NCBI RefSeq assembly: GCF_001654845.1
Contig: NZ_LXES01000007.1
Location: 104,809-168,808 of the forward strand
Source: Enterobacter soli ATCC BAA-2102
GTDB taxonomy: Bacteria; Pseudomonadota; Gammaproteobacteria; Enterobacterales; Enterobacteriaceae
Length of the DNA stretch: 64,000 nucleotides
Direction of reading: 5' to 3'
The notes under the pieces are model-generated. The model was not told the DNA's origin. It searched no databases and was given only the letters and a program-made list of their open reading frames with translations. The position numbers were made by a program, and so were the translations under genes. This document shows positions 32,547-42,697 of this stretch, one piece after another (positions within the stretch are counted from its first letter, which is position 1; each line of letters starts with the position of its first letter).

Positions 32547-34436
32547 ATGAAAAAAGTGCTCACACTCTCGATGCTTGCCCTGTTTGTTTCTCATAGCGCG
32601 CTGGCGGCGAACTACGCGCTGGATAATGACAACATCGCCCTCTCATTTGATGACTCCAGTTCAGCGGTAGTGGTGAAAGACAAAAACACCCATCACCTGC
32701 TCTCGCCGCAGGAGCTGTTCTTTTTAACGTTGCCGGATGAGACCAAAATCCACACCGCGGATTTTAAAATCAAGCACGTAGAGAAACAGGACAATGCGAT
32801 TGTCATCGACTTTACCCATCCGGATTTTAACGTAACGGTGAAGCTGAATCTGGTGAAGGGAAAATATGCCAGCATCGACTACACCATTGCGGCAGTCGGT
32901 CAGCCGCGAGACGTGGCGAAAATCACCTTCTTCCCTACCAAAAAGCAGTCGCAGGCACCTTACGTTGACGGGGCAATCAACAGCTCGCCGATCGTTGCTG
33001 ATTCATTCTTTATCCTGCCGGATAAGCCCATTGTGAATACCTACGCCTATGAAGCGACGACCAATCTCAACGTCGAGTTGAAAACGCCAATTCAGCCGGA
33101 GACGCCGGTCAGTTACACCACCTACTTCGGTACTTTCCCGGAAACCACCCAGTTGCGCCGCAGCGTAAACCTGTTTATCGATGCCGTGCGTCCTCGTCCG
33201 TACAAACCTTACCTGCACTACAACAGCTGGATGGATATAGGTTTCTTTAATCCGTACACGGAGCAGGATGTGCTGGGCCGCATGAACGAGTGGAATAAAG
33301 AATTCATTACCGGTCGCGGCGTGAAGCTGGATGCGTTCCTGCTGGATGACGGCTGGGACGACCGCACCGGACGCTGGCTTTTTGGCCCGGCGTTCAGCCA
33401 CGGCTTTGGCAAAGTCCGGGAAAAAGCCGATAGCCTGCACAGCTCAATCGGACTGTGGCTTTCACCGTGGGGCGGCTACAACAAACCACGCGACATTCGC
33501 GTTTCACATGCGAAGGAATACGGCTTCGAAACCGTGGACGGGAAACTGGCCTTGTCAGGCCCGAACTACTATAAAAATTTCAACGAGCAGATCATTAAGC
33601 TGATTAAAAACGAGCACATTACCTCGTTTAAGCTCGACGGAATGGGCAACGCTAACTCGCATATCAAGGGCAGCCAGTTCGCCTCAGATTTTGATGCCTC
33701 AATCGCCCTGCTGCATAATATGCGCAGCGCGAATCCAAATCTGTTTATCAACCTGACCACCGGCACCGACGCCAGCCCGTCCTGGCTGTTATACGCTGAC
33801 TCCATCTGGCGTCAGGGCGATGACATCAACCTGTATGGCCCCGGCACACCTGTTCAGCAGTGGATGACCTATCGCGATGCCGAAACCTACCGCTCCATTG
33901 TGCGCAAAGGTCCACTGTTCCCGCTCAACTCGCTGATGTATCACGGCATCGTCAGCGCGGAGAATGCCTATTACGGCCTTGAGAAAGTGCAAACGGACAG
34001 CGATTTTGCCGACCAGGTCTGGAGCTACTTCGCCACCGGAACCCAGCTACAGGAGTTGTATATCACCCCATCAATGCTGAACAAGGTGAAGTGGGATACC
34101 CTGGCGCAGGCAGCGAAATGGTCACGGGATAACGCCAGTGTGCTGGTGGATACGCACTGGATTGGCGGGGATCCAACCGCGCTTCAGGCTTACGGCTGGG
34201 CATCCTGGAGTCAAGACAAAGCGATCCTGGGTTTGCGTAACCCGTCGGATAAACCGCAAAGCTACTATCTGGATCTGGCAAAAGACTTTGAAATCCCGGC
34301 AGGCAATGCAACACAGTTTACGTTGAAAGCAGTTTACGGCAGTAACACTACCGTACCGGCTGAGTATAAGAATGCGGTGGTGATTACGCTGCAGCCGCTG
34401 GAAACGCTGGTATTTGAGGCGACGCCAGGGAAATAA
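32547..34436 (+). CDS. Exported GH36-like alpha-glycosidase (candidate)
   Basis: The protein has 629 residues with a signal peptide (MKKVLTLSMLALFVSHSALA, cut after residue 20) and no lipobox, so it is probably periplasmic. Residues about 25-215 look like the beta-sandwich of the GH36/GH-D clan, and 220 onward like the catalytic barrel: FLLDDGWDDRTGRW near residue 265, GLWLSPWGGY near 302, and FKLDGMGN with Asp364 as candidate nucleophile. WRQGDD holds Asp425/Asp426 as candidate acid/base. The set fits alpha-galactosidase or alpha-N-acetylgalactosaminidase. It follows the MalY-like gene by 17 bases behind AAGGAAT. Beside GalNAc catabolism genes, release of GalNAc or galactose is the likely role; this is inference. 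Confidence 0.65.
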   Translation: MKKVLTLSMLALFVSHSALAANYALDNDNIALSFDDSSSAVVVKDKNTHHLLSPQELFFLTLPDETKIHTADFKIKHVEKQDNAIVIDFTHPDFNVTVKLNLVKGKYASIDYTIAAVGQPRDVAKITFFPTKKQSQAPYVDGAINSSPIVADSFFILPDKPIVNTYAYEATTNLNVELKTPIQPETPVSYTTYFGTFPETTQLRRSVNLFIDAVRPRPYKPYLHYNSWMDIGFFNPYTEQDVLGRMNEWNKEFITGRGVKLDAFLLDDGWDDRTGRWLFGPAFSHGFGKVREKADSLHSSIGLWLSPWGGYNKPRDIRVSHAKEYGFETVDGKLALSGPNYYKNFNEQIIKLIKNEHITSFKLDGMGNANSHIKGSQFASDFDASIALLHNMRSANPNLFINLTTGTDASPSWLLYADSIWRQGDDINLYGPGTPVQQWMTYRDAETYRSIVRKGPLFPLNSLMYHGIVSAENAYYGLEKVQTDSDFADQVWSYFATGTQLQELYITPSMLNKVKWDTLAQAAKWSRDNASVLVDTHWIGGDPTALQAYGWASWSQDKAILGLRNPSDKPQSYYLDLAKDFEIPAGNATQFTLKAVYGSNTTVPAEYKNAVVITLQPLETLVFEATPGK

Positions 34437-34457
34437 AACAGGGATGTCGATTTGCAG

Positions 34458-34483
34458 GCCGGGTCAACATAGCGTCACCCGGC
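34458..34483. repeat. REP-like palindrome between the glycosidase gene and rsmI
   Basis: GCCGGGT and ACCCGGC face each other across a 12-base loop in the gap between two convergent genes. It resembles the REP element family and may act as a two-way transcription stop. Confidence 0.5.
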
Positions 34484-34502
34484 GAAAACAGGCGCAGGGG
34501 GC

Positions 34503-35366
34503 TTACTCCCCCTGCTGCTCCAGCGCATACTTATACAACGCATTTTTCTTCACGCCGTGGATTTCCGCCGCCAGCGCAGCCGCTTTCTTGAGTGGCAGCT
34601 CGCTTTGCAGCAGCGTCAGGGTGCGGATGGCATCAGCAGGGAGTGCGTCTTCTTCCGCTTTGTGGCCTTCAACAATCAGTACCATCTCGCCTTTACGACG
34701 GTTTTCGTCTTCTTTTACCCATGCCAGCAGTTCGCCGACCGGCGCGCCGTGGATGGTTTCCCAGGTTTTCGTCAGCTCACGCGCCAGCACCACGTAGCGG
34801 GCTTCACCCCAGACGGTGACCATATCTTCCAGGCTTTCCAGCAAACGGTGGGTTGATTCATAGAAAATCAGCGTACGTGGTTCGGTTTCCAGGTCTTTTA
34901 ACACGTCGCGGCGGCCTTTTGATTTCGCCGGCAGGAAGCCTTCATAGCAGAAACGATCGGACGGCAACCCCGCAGCACTCAATGCGGCAATCGCGGCGCA
35001 CGGCCCCGGCAATGGCACAACGCGAATGCCTGCCTCGCGGCAGGTACGCACCAGATGGTAGCCAGGATCGTTAATCAGCGGCGTTCCGGCATCGGACACC
35101 AGGGCGATGTTCTGCCCTTCCTTCAATTTCGCCACCAGGGTGTCAGCTTTTTGTTGCTCATTGTGATCGTGCAGGGCAAACATTCGGGCGTTAATGGCGA
35201 AGTGTTGCAGCAATAAACCGGTATGGCGCGTATCTTCAGCAGCAATTAAATCAACGGCTTGCAATACAGTGAGGGCACGTTGGGTAATATCAGACAAATT
35301 CCCGATAGGAGTAGGTACAATATAAAGCTGGCCTTGAGAATTATCTGCCGTTTCGTGTTGTTTCAT
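34503..35366 (-). CDS. rsmI: 16S rRNA 2'-O-methyltransferase RsmI
   Basis: This 287-residue SAM-dependent enzyme methylates the ribose of C1402 in 16S rRNA, in the decoding centre. It has the tetrapyrrole-methylase fold: [19 protein letters not shown] near residue 14, [15 protein letters not shown] near residue 38, [19 protein letters not shown] near residue 88 and [18 protein letters not shown] near residue 118. Length and sequence match E. coli RsmI (YraL). It is divergent from lpoA, sharing a short promoter region. Confidence 0.97.
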   Translation of the reverse strand: MKQHETADNSQGQLYIVPTPIGNLSDITQRALTVLQAVDLIAAEDTRHTGLLLQHFAINARMFALHDHNEQQKADTLVAKLKEGQNIALVSDAGTPLINDPGYHLVRTCREAGIRVVPLPGPCAAIAALSAAGLPSDRFCYEGFLPAKSKGRRDVLKDLETEPRTLIFYESTHRLLESLEDMVTVWGEARYVVLARELTKTWETIHGAPVGELLAWVKEDENRRKGEMVLIVEGHKAEEDALPADAIRTLTLLQSELPLKKAAALAAEIHGVKKNALYKYALEQQGE

Positions 35367-35428
35367 TGTTTAGTCCGTATTGCCGATTTAATATTGAGCA
35401 TTGCGTAAAAAAAATCACTGGATACAGT

Positions 35429-37597
35429 ATGGTACCGTTAACGTTTCTTCGAACAAAAGCCGCGCGCAGCGTGCCTCTGCTGCTGGCAGCCCTGATCTTT
35501 GCAGGCTGTGGCACCCAGGCGCCCGATCAAAGCGCTGCCCATATGCAGGGATCCGCGCAGGCTGATTCTGGCTTTTATCTGCAACAAATGTCGCAGAGCT
35601 CAAATGATACCAAGACCAACTGGCAATTACTCGCCATTCGTGCACTGCTGAAAGAAGGTAAAACCCAGCAGGCAGCCGAACTGTTCAACCAGCTTCCGCA
35701 AGATCTTAACGACACACAGCGTCGTGAACAGGTATTGCTTTCAGCTGAGCTGAAAGTGGCGCTGAAAGATTATGCGGCCGCCAAAAAGATCCTCGGCGAC
35801 ATTGACGTCAGCGCGCTGGATAAAAACCAGCAGGCGCGTTTCTGGCAGGCCGGTATCACCGCTGAACAGGGGCGTGCTTCCCTGCCGCTGCTCCGCGCGC
35901 TGATTGCTCAGGAACCACTGCTGAGCGGTGCCGACAAACAGAAAAATATTGATGCCACCTGGCAGGCGCTCTCCTCAATGACGCAGGAACAAGCGCAGCA
36001 GCTGGTGATCAACGCTGACGAAAACGTATTGCAGGGCTGGCTGGATCTGCAACAGATGTGGTTCAACAACCGCAACGATCCGAACATGCTGAAAGCCGGT
36101 ATTACCGACTGGCAAACCCGCTACCCGCAAAACCCTGGCGCGAAAATGCTGCCAACGCAACTGGTTAATGTGCAGAACTTTAAACCTGCTTCCACCAGCA
36201 AAATCGCCCTGCTTCTGCCGTTAAACGGCCAGGCAGCGGTGTTTAGTCGTGCGATCCAGCAGGGTTTTGAAGCGGCGAAAAACGGCACAACAGCCGTTGC
36301 AGGCAATGCCGTGCCAGAGCAGGCTGCTCAGGCCGCTAACGTCAACACCGTGGTCAGCCCTTCAGCTGCGGAAACCAGCGATCTGACAACGGCACAAACG
36401 CCTGCCCAGGGTACGATGCAAAACCCGGTCACGGCACCAACAACACCAGCCGCGACTGCACCAGCAGCGGCCCCGGTACAGGCACCAGCGGCAACGCCAG
36501 CTGCACCTGCAACCCAGGCAGCACCTGCGACAACTACACAGCAGCAGGCGACTGAACAACCTCAGGCCCCGGCACAACAACCGGCAGCGCAGCCTCAGGC
36601 TGCGGCGACAACCAGCGCGAACCCAGGCGCAGAGCTGAAAATCTACGACACCAGCTCACAGCCGCTCGATCAGGTTCTGGCGCAGGTTCAGCAGGACGGT
36701 GCCAGCATCGTGGTTGGCCCACTGCTGAAAAACAACGTCGATGAGCTGATGAAAAGCAACACCACCCTGAACGTCCTGGCGCTTAACCAGCCAGAGCAAG
36801 TTCAGAACCGCGCGAATATCTGCTACTTCGCACTCTCCCCGGAAGATGAAGCCCGCGACGCGGCGCGCCATATCCACGAGCAGGGTAAACAAGCGCCACT
36901 GCTGCTCATTCCGCGCAGCACGCTGGGTGACCGCGTGGCGACAGCATTCGCACAAGAATGGCAGAAACTGGGCGGCGGCATTGTTTTACAGCAGAAATTT
37001 GGCTCAGTGTCTGAGCTGAGAGGCGGTGTCAACGGCGGCGCAGGCATTTCGCTCAGCGGCAGCCCGGTTTCAGCAAGCCTGCCACAACAGCAGGGTGTCA
37101 CCATTGGCGGCCTGAATATCCCTGCCCCACCGACCGATGCCCAAATCAGCGGTGGCGGTAAAGTTGATGCCGCTTACATCGTCGCAACCCCGGAAGAGAT
37201 CGCGTTCATCAAACCGATGATCGCCATGCGTAACGGTAGCCAGAGCGGCGCAACACTGTATGCTAGCTCTCGCAGCGCGCAAGGCACGGCTGGCCCGGAT
37301 TTCCGTCTGGAAATGGAAGGCCTGCAATACAGCGAAATTCCAATGCTGGCGGGCAGCAACCCGGCACTGATGCAGCAGGCGCTGGGCGCCGTGCGTAACG
37401 ACTACTCTCTGGCTCGCTTGTATGCCATGGGTGTTGATGCATGGGCGCTGGCGAACCACTTTACTCAGATGCGCCAGGTGCCGGGGTTCGAACTCAACGG
37501 TAACACCGGTGATTTGACCGCCACTCAGGACTGCGTGATTAACAGGAAGTTATCATGGCTCAAATACCAGCAGGGGCAGATCGTCCCGGCCAGTTAA
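35429..37597 (+). CDS. lpoA: Penicillin-binding protein activator LpoA
   Basis: This outer-membrane lipoprotein activates the peptidoglycan synthase PBP1A. Start at [16 protein letters not shown] gives 722 residues; the longer frame from 35366 is rejected because it would put residues before the signal peptide. The lipobox is LIFAGC with Cys27. An N-terminal TPR-like helical domain (to about residue 255) is followed by a C-terminal domain of the periplasmic-binding fold. A linker rich in Ala, Pro, Gln and Thr (residues about 285-400) lies within the protein. E. coli LpoA has 678 residues; the extra length lies largely in this linker. Confidence 0.96.
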   Translation: MVPLTFLRTKAARSVPLLLAALIFAGCGTQAPDQSAAHMQGSAQADSGFYLQQMSQSSNDTKTNWQLLAIRALLKEGKTQQAAELFNQLPQDLNDTQRREQVLLSAELKVALKDYAAAKKILGDIDVSALDKNQQARFWQAGITAEQGRASLPLLRALIAQEPLLSGADKQKNIDATWQALSSMTQEQAQQLVINADENVLQGWLDLQQMWFNNRNDPNMLKAGITDWQTRYPQNPGAKMLPTQLVNVQNFKPASTSKIALLLPLNGQAAVFSRAIQQGFEAAKNGTTAVAGNAVPEQAAQAANVNTVVSPSAAETSDLTTAQTPAQGTMQNPVTAPTTPAATAPAAAPVQAPAATPAAPATQAAPATTTQQQATEQPQAPAQQPAAQPQAAATTSANPGAELKIYDTSSQPLDQVLAQVQQDGASIVVGPLLKNNVDELMKSNTTLNVLALNQPEQVQNRANICYFALSPEDEARDAARHIHEQGKQAPLLLIPRSTLGDRVATAFAQEWQKLGGGIVLQQKFGSVSELRGGVNGGAGISLSGSPVSASLPQQQGVTIGGLNIPAPPTDAQISGGGKVDAAYIVATPEEIAFIKPMIAMRNGSQSGATLYASSRSAQGTAGPDFRLEMEGLQYSEIPMLAGSNPALMQQALGAVRNDYSLARLYAMGVDAWALANHFTQMRQVPGFELNGNTGDLTATQDCVINRKLSWLKYQQGQIVPAS

Positions 37598-37950
37598 GCC
37601 GTAAACAAACCGGTGACGCGTGGGAAGTTAAAGCGCGTCGCTGGCTTGAAGGCAAGGGACTGCACTTTATCGCCGCCAACGTTCGTGGGCGAGGCGGCGA
37701 AATCGATCTCATTATGAAAGACGGTCAGACGACCGTGTTTGTCGAAGTACGCTTCAGGCAGTCATCGCAATTTGGTGGTGCTGCCGCCAGCGTGACGCCC
37801 GCCAAACAACAAAAATTATTACAGACAGCCCTCTTGTGGCTTGCCCGCCATAATGGGAGCTATGATACTGTGGATTGCCGGTTCGATGTGGTAGCCTTCA
37901 CCGGAAACAACATTGAGTGGCTGAAAAACGCGTTTGGCGAAGACACCTGA
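37555..37950 (+). CDS. yraN: YraN family protein (UPF0102)
   Basis: This 131-residue protein has an endonuclease-like fold of the Holliday junction resolvase type. The motif [10 protein letters not shown] near residue 49 followed by [10 protein letters not shown] near residue 60 corresponds to the acidic residues and E-x-V/K of the nuclease core. Biological role unknown. It overlaps the end of lpoA by 43 bases in another frame, as in E. coli, and is followed by diaA, so the four genes lpoA-yraN-diaA-dolP probably form one unit. Confidence 0.93.
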   Translation: MAQIPAGADRPGQLSRKQTGDAWEVKARRWLEGKGLHFIAANVRGRGGEIDLIMKDGQTTVFVEVRFRQSSQFGGAAASVTPAKQQKLLQTALLWLARHNGSYDTVDCRFDVVAFTGNNIEWLKNAFGEDT

Positions 37951-37970
37951 TTACGATTTAAAGGGATAAC

Positions 37971-38561
37971 GTGCTCGAAAGAATTAAAGTGTGCTTCACA
38001 GAAAGCATTCAGACTCAGATTGCAGCGGCGGAAGCCCTCCCGGACGCGATTTCTCGCGCAGCGATGACGCTGGTACAGTCCCTGCTTAATGGCAACAAAA
38101 TCCTCTGTTGTGGCAATGGCACCTCGGCCGCCAACGCACAGCATTTTGCTGCCAGCATGATAAATCGCTTTGAAACAGAACGACCTAGTTTACCTGCCAT
38201 TGCACTAAACACCGATAATGTGGTCTTAACAGCGATTGCTAACGATCGTCTGCATGACGAGATTTACGCGAAGCAAGTGCGCGCCCTGGGTCACGCAGGA
38301 GATGTTCTGTTGGCTATCTCCACGCGGGGTAACAGTCGCGACATCGTCAAAGCCGTTGAAGCGGCCGTCACCCGCGATATGACTATCGTGGCGTTAACGG
38401 GTTATGACGGCGGTGAGCTGGCGGGCCTTCTGGGGCCGCAGGATGTGGAAATTCGCATTCCTTCTCATCGCAGCGCACGCATTCAGGAAATGCACATGCT
38501 TACGGTGAATTGCTTATGCGATCTGATCGATAACACGCTTTTCCCTCACCAGGATGATTAA
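37971..38561 (+). CDS. diaA: DnaA initiator-associating protein DiaA
   Basis: This 196-residue SIS-domain protein forms tetramers that bind DnaA and promote orderly initiation of replication at oriC. The SIS core is visible in [20 protein letters not shown] near residue 44 and in [12 protein letters not shown] near residue 110. It starts at GTG after AAAGGGATAAC, as in E. coli, and matches the E. coli protein almost residue for residue. Confidence 0.96.
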   Translation: MLERIKVCFTESIQTQIAAAEALPDAISRAAMTLVQSLLNGNKILCCGNGTSAANAQHFAASMINRFETERPSLPAIALNTDNVVLTAIANDRLHDEIYAKQVRALGHAGDVLLAISTRGNSRDIVKAVEAAVTRDMTIVALTGYDGGELAGLLGPQDVEIRIPSHRSARIQEMHMLTVNCLCDLIDNTLFPHQDD

Positions 38562-38570
38562 GGAGTATTC

Positions 38571-39146
38571 ATGAAGGCTTTATCGACCCTCGCAGTCCTG
38601 ATGTCTGCACTGCTACTTCAGGGATGTATTGCTGCGGCCGTTGTGGGTACCGCAGCCGTTGGTACAAAAGCAGCAACCGATCCTCGCTCCGTGGGCACTC
38701 AGGTTGATGACGGTACACTGGAACTGCGCGTAAACAGCGCACTGTCGAAAGACGAACAGATTAAGAAAGAAGCGCGCATCAACGTAACGGCGTATCAGGG
38801 CAAAGTGCTGCTGGCAGGCCAGGCGCCAAATATGGAGCTCGCCTCCCGCGCCAAACAAATTGCGATGGGTGTAGAGGGCACGACGGAAGTCTTTAACGAA
38901 GTACGTCAGGGTCAGCCGATTGGTCTGGGAGACGCATCGTCCGATACCTGGATCACCACCAAAGTTCGCTCTCAGTTACTGGGCAGTGACCAGGTGAAAT
39001 CCTCTAACGTGAAAGTCACCACCGAGAACGGCGAAGTGTTCCTGCTGGGCCTGGTCACCGACCGTGAAGGGAAAGCCGCTGCCGATATTGCCAGCCGGGT
39101 AAGCGGCGTGAAACACGTCACCACCGCGTTTACTTACATCAAGTAA
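38571..39146 (+). CDS. dolP: Division and outer-membrane stress lipoprotein DolP
   Basis: This 191-residue outer-membrane lipoprotein (formerly YraP) helps keep the outer membrane intact and is under sigma-E control in E. coli. The signal ends in LLLQGC with the lipidated Cys19. Two BON domains follow: about residues 46-115 (DGTLELRVNSALSKDE) and about 120-190 (SDTWITTKVRSQLLG). It is 9 bases after diaA behind AAGGAGT and ends at a strong hairpin terminator. Confidence 0.96.
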   Translation: MKALSTLAVLMSALLLQGCIAAAVVGTAAVGTKAATDPRSVGTQVDDGTLELRVNSALSKDEQIKKEARINVTAYQGKVLLAGQAPNMELASRAKQIAMGVEGTTEVFNEVRQGQPIGLGDASSDTWITTKVRSQLLGSDQVKSSNVKVTTENGEVFLLGLVTDREGKAAADIASRVSGVKHVTTAFTYIK

Positions 39147-39161
39147 CCCACACCTGACTGT

Positions 39162-39196
39162 AAGCCCGGTAAGCGCTTGCGCCACCGGGCTTTTTT
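39162..39196 (+). terminator. Terminator after dolP, REP-like
   Basis: AAGCCCGGT and ACCGGGCTT pair around an internal GCGCTTGCGC segment and are followed by a run of T. The loop sequence resembles a REP element. It lies between convergent dolP and yraQ. Confidence 0.75.
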
Positions 39197-40232
39197 ATAT
39201 CAGCGCAATACTCCCCACAATCACGCCACTCAACGCCACCAGACCCGCAGTCAGCCACAGCGCTTTTGCCGGGAATGACTTACGCAGCATGATAAGTGAC
39301 GGCAGGCTGATCGCAGGCAAGGTGATAAGCAGCGCCAGCGCCGGAGCCGTTCCCATGCCAGCCAGCATCATCGTCTGAACAATCGGGATTTCAGCGGCCG
39401 TCGGGATAACGAACAGGCAGCCTGCAACCGCCATCGCAATGACCCACAACATCGAGTTATCGATAGCGCCATCCGCATGAGGGAACAGCCATACCCGCGC
39501 AGCCCCAAGCACCAGAACCGCCAGGATATACACCGGGATAGTGCTCCAGAACAGCTGCCAAAGCGCTTTACCCCAACGCGCAAAGAAACTGCCCTGTGGC
39601 TCGGCTAACGTCACGTCCACAGACACAGGTTCGACCGTTTTGTCTTTCACCAGGTTCTGCACAAGCGTTGCGACCACCAGCACCGTCAATAACCCAGCAA
39701 CAAGGCGGATAAACGCAAAATGCCAGCCGAGGACAAACCCCATGAACACCAGTGTGGCCGGGTTCAGCAGCGGGTTGCCCATCCAGAATGCCAGCGCACC
39801 GCCCATTGAAACGCGCTGACGGCGCATTCCGGCGGCAACAGGTGCTGCACAGCAAGAGCACATCATGCCTGGCAAAGAGAATATCGCCCCCAAAAGCGTG
39901 CCCTGAAAACGTGGCTGCCCTAAGGTTTTCACCAGCCAGTTACGCGGAATAAGCACCTGAATCAGCGAGCCTAACAGCACACCCAACACGGCAGCTTTCC
40001 AGACGGCAAGGAAATAGACCATCGCATAATCCCACGCCGCCTGAAGCGGGCTGGAATCAGCCTGAGCAAGAATGGATTTGCCGATACTGTGCGTTTCGGC
40101 GGCAGTGAAGGCTTTTCCGTAATAGGGCTGCCACTTCACATACCAAAGACCAACGATAACAACGAGAAAGAAGAGAGCGGGTTTCCACCATTGAAATGGC
40201 GTTGCCGCCTGAGATGAAGACTGACCAGTCAT
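39195..40232 (-). CDS. yraQ: Predicted permease YraQ
   Basis: This 345-residue inner-membrane protein of the UPF0718/DUF318 permease family has about eight hydrophobic segments. Notable is the conserved SLPGMMCSCCAAPVAAGMRRQ near residue 118, with paired cysteines at the end of a membrane helix, and NPLLNPATLVFMGFVLGW near residue 154. A related group carries organoarsenicals (ArsP), but no substrate is known for YraQ. Length matches E. coli. Confidence 0.92.
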   Translation of the reverse strand: MTGQSSSQAATPFQWWKPALFFLVVIVGLWYVKWQPYYGKAFTAAETHSIGKSILAQADSSPLQAAWDYAMVYFLAVWKAAVLGVLLGSLIQVLIPRNWLVKTLGQPRFQGTLLGAIFSLPGMMCSCCAAPVAAGMRRQRVSMGGALAFWMGNPLLNPATLVFMGFVLGWHFAFIRLVAGLLTVLVVATLVQNLVKDKTVEPVSVDVTLAEPQGSFFARWGKALWQLFWSTIPVYILAVLVLGAARVWLFPHADGAIDNSMLWVIAMAVAGCLFVIPTAAEIPIVQTMMLAGMGTAPALALLITLPAISLPSLIMLRKSFPAKALWLTAGLVALSGVIVGSIALI

Positions 40233-40268
40233 AGCATTCCCCAGGGAGTGTTAATAAGCCCGAAGATA

Positions 40269-40913
40269 CTACGCCTCACCTCGCGCAAGTTCACGTAATT
40301 TTGCCGATGGGATGATGTTAACGCCCTCCTGCGATGGCGACAGCGCCTCTTTCAGCATTGCACGCGCGACATCACGCGCATGAATTGATTTCCAGTTACC
40401 GGGAAAGATGCGAAACAACGGCGCAAAAATAGATTCGTTAAAACGGCGTTTGTCGCGGTGCCCCAGCAGCATAGAGGGGCGAACAATCGTCAGATGTTCC
40501 CATTTCTGCGCAATCAACGCAGCCTCCATCTTTCCTTTCACTTTGTTGTAAAAGAACGGCGAGCTTGCGTTTGCCCCCATCGAACTGACCACCACCAGAT
40601 GTTTGGCCCCGAGCTTTTTCGCCCTGAGCGCGGTATCCACAACCAGCGCGTAGTCGGCGTGGACAAACGCCTCCTTACTGCCCGCTTCGCGGCGGGTCGT
40701 ACCCAGACAACAAAAGACGATATCAATGGGGTCGCACACCTGAGCCAGGGCATCGCTCAGTTTCGGCGCATGAGGATTAAACACACCTGGCATGGAGGCA
40801 AGGGGGCGACGCGTGGGGGCAGCGATGTAGTTCACCTTTCGCTCCTGAATCAGCATACGCAGCAGATACCCACCCACCAGCCCGGTCGCACCTGTAATTA
40901 GTACCTGACTCAT
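40269..40913 (-). CDS. yraR: NAD(P)-binding protein YraR
   Basis: This 214-residue short-chain dehydrogenase-like protein has an N-terminal Rossmann motif ([18 protein letters not shown]), followed by [15 protein letters not shown] near residue 68. It belongs to the atypical group near the HTATIP2/TIP30 proteins. The substrate and role are unknown. It is downstream of yhbP on the same strand with 3 bases between them, so they are likely cotranscribed. Confidence 0.92.
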   Translation of the reverse strand: MSQVLITGATGLVGGYLLRMLIQERKVNYIAAPTRRPLASMPGVFNPHAPKLSDALAQVCDPIDIVFCCLGTTRREAGSKEAFVHADYALVVDTALRAKKLGAKHLVVVSSMGANASSPFFYNKVKGKMEAALIAQKWEHLTIVRPSMLLGHRDKRRFNESIFAPLFRIFPGNWKSIHARDVARAMLKEALSPSQEGVNIIPSAKLRELARGEA

Positions 40914-40916
40914 ACC

Positions 40917-41345
40917 TTACTCCTGACGCAGCCAGTGGATCTTTTTACCAAACCCCAGTGTGTTATCTGTAAATTTTAGTTCATCGAGGCGGATTTCCCA
41001 CACTGGCGCTTTAAGCGCAATGGCAACCGGAAAACGGCGATTGTAGTGTCTGCGTTGTACGTCACTCTCTTCACCGTCCAGACGGCGGATCTCACCTTTG
41101 AACTGGACGCCCCGGATCAAGGCGACCGTTTTCGGCTGGCCGTTAACCGTACCGGCCACCTTCGCCTGCTGGCCTGTCATCTGCGCATGACGTGTTTTGT
41201 CTTCACTTAAGACGTAGAACGCCACGCGCTCAGGATCGTAGTAATAGAACGCGTTCGCACACCACATTTCACCTTCATCATAAACACACCAGGTGACAAC
41301 ATGTTGTTTCGCCAGCCAGCGGTTAATGGCCGTCAGTGTTTCCAT
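40917..41345 (-). CDS. yhbP: YhbP family protein, split-barrel fold
   Basis: This 142-residue protein of the UPF0306 family shows the pyridoxamine-phosphate-oxidase-like split barrel: [39 protein letters not shown]. coli YhbP (147 residues) has been crystallised or modelled only as a putative flavin binder; no activity is established. It is first in a two-gene unit with yraR and divergent from yhbQ. Confidence 0.9.
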   Translation of the reverse strand: METLTAINRWLAKQHVVTWCVYDEGEMWCANAFYYYDPERVAFYVLSEDKTRHAQMTGQQAKVAGTVNGQPKTVALIRGVQFKGEIRRLDGEESDVQRRHYNRRFPVAIALKAPVWEIRLDELKFTDNTLGFGKKIHWLRQE

Positions 41346-41401
41346 TTTTCTTGTCTCTCATGCTAAGGTGCGTTCACCTTAACATACTGAATCTGTTTAC
41401 C

Positions 41402-41689
41402 GTGTCCTGGTTTCTTTATCTTGTCCGTACCGCTGATAACACACTCTATACCGGGATTACCACCGATGTGGAGCGGCGTTTCGTGGAACATCAAACGGGG
41501 AAAGGAGCAAAAGCGCTACGCGGGAAAGGGGAATTGCGGCTGGCCTTTTCGGCTCACGTGGGCGACCGTTCGCTGGCGCTCAGGCTGGAATACCGCATCA
41601 AACAACTGACGAAGCGCCAGAAAGAGCGCCTCGTCGCCGGAGACGGGTCGTTTGAGGCGCTACGCGAGAGCCTGATTAAAAGCGATTGA
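41402..41689 (+). CDS. yhbQ: GIY-YIG nuclease superfamily protein YhbQ
   Basis: This small protein shows the GIY-YIG-type core [24 protein letters not shown] and later the conserved RTEYR-like [18 protein letters not shown]. Start is uncertain: a GTG at 41402 (giving MSWFLYLV and about 95 residues) aligns best with the E. coli protein. The ATG at 41336 would add 22 residues of unrelated sequence. In E. coli YhbQ has weak nuclease activity and a proposed role in DNA repair. Its end overlaps the end of convergent yhbS. Confidence 0.88.
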   Translation: MSWFLYLVRTADNTLYTGITTDVERRFVEHQTGKGAKALRGKGELRLAFSAHVGDRSLALRLEYRIKQLTKRQKERLVAGDGSFEALRESLIKSD

Positions 41690-42179
41690 AGTGGTCGTGG
41701 TATTCCACCAGCCCGTTTACGCCGTTAAGGGCATCATCTGCCAGGCGATGCAGCTGGAAGGCAGACTCGGTGCCCGGCCAGCGACAGCGCAGATCGTAAT
41801 GCGCCGCCTGTTCAAAGCCTAAACGGCTGTAGAACGCAGGATCACCCAGCGTAACAACGGCGGCATAACCGAACTCATTCAGCGAATCCAGTCCTTCATA
41901 GACCAACTGACGGGCAACGCCCTGGCCACGGTAGCTTTCGTCTACCGCCAGCGGCGCCATTCCCACCCACTGAAGCTCCTCACCCTGAACCGTCACCGGG
42001 CTGAACGCCACATAACCGACAACCTGACCTTCGTCATCGGTGGCAACCAAACCCAGGGTGATCAGGCCATCTTCGCGGAGATCGTGGACCAGTTCGGCTT
42101 CGGCATCGCTCGCAAAAGAACGGCGTAATAATGCATCGATACCCGGTGCATCAATCCCAATTTCAACTCGAATCAGCAT
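41676..42179 (-). CDS. yhbS: GNAT-family N-acetyltransferase YhbS
   Basis: This 167-residue acetyltransferase has the acetyl-CoA loop [18 protein letters not shown] near residue 78, typical of the GNAT superfamily. The substrate is unknown from sequence. It overlaps ubiT by 7 bases (start ATGCTGATTCG inside the end of ubiT), so the two are translated together. Length equals E. coli YhbS. Confidence 0.92.
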   Translation of the reverse strand: MLIRVEIGIDAPGIDALLRRSFASDAEAELVHDLREDGLITLGLVATDDEGQVVGYVAFSPVTVQGEELQWVGMAPLAVDESYRGQGVARQLVYEGLDSLNEFGYAAVVTLGDPAFYSRLGFEQAAHYDLRCRWPGTESAFQLHRLADDALNGVNGLVEYHDHFNRF

Positions 42180-42697
42180 GGCTCACCTACTGAAGTGTGT
42201 TTACTTTCAGGCGGGGTTTTCAGCCCGGCCTCTACAAAATCAGCCATTTGCAGCAGAACCACGCGCAGCGCTTTCGGCATCTGCTCCAGCTCAATGGCAT
42301 CCATCAAATTTTTCACGTACAAGCCAAGCTCCGTGTCCCCTTCAATAACCAGACGACGCTGGAAGAAGAGTGTGTCGGGATCTTGCTTACGCGCGGCGAT
42401 CATCAGCAGATCGCTGGCATTAGCGCTAAAGCTTACGTCCGCTTCCGCAGATTCCCGAACAATCAGCTGATCATTCTCTACCGAAGTAAACCAGCGCAGC
42501 CCGATATCGCGGACTTCAATACTCAGCCAGCGGCCATCAAGGAATTCCAGCTCACCTTCCTGTAACGCCTGGCGGAATTGCCAGCTCAGCACTTGCTCCA
42601 GAACCTGGCGTTTCAGCGCGAAAGGCGTCAGTTTTACCGGCACGCTCAGCATTGATGGACCAAATTGTACGAGTCGTGAACGCAGTTTATCCAGCAC
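42173..42697 (-). CDS. ubiT: Anaerobic ubiquinone accessory factor UbiT
   Basis: This 174-residue protein carries an SCP2 lipid-binding domain (formerly YhbT). It is needed for the oxygen-independent ubiquinone pathway, where it probably holds the hydrophobic intermediates. The SCP2 core is seen in ELEFLDGRWLSIEVRDIGLRW, then the conserved DTLFFQRRLVIEGDTELGLYVKNLMD near residue 110. It is divergent from ubiU across 220 bases, which must hold both promoters; no FNR box could be placed with confidence. Confidence 0.94.
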   Translation of the reverse strand: MLDKLRSRLVQFGPSMLSVPVKLTPFALKRQVLEQVLSWQFRQALQEGELEFLDGRWLSIEVRDIGLRWFTSVENDQLIVRESAEADVSFSANASDLLMIAARKQDPDTLFFQRRLVIEGDTELGLYVKNLMDAIELEQMPKALRVVLLQMADFVEAGLKTPPESKHTSVGEPC

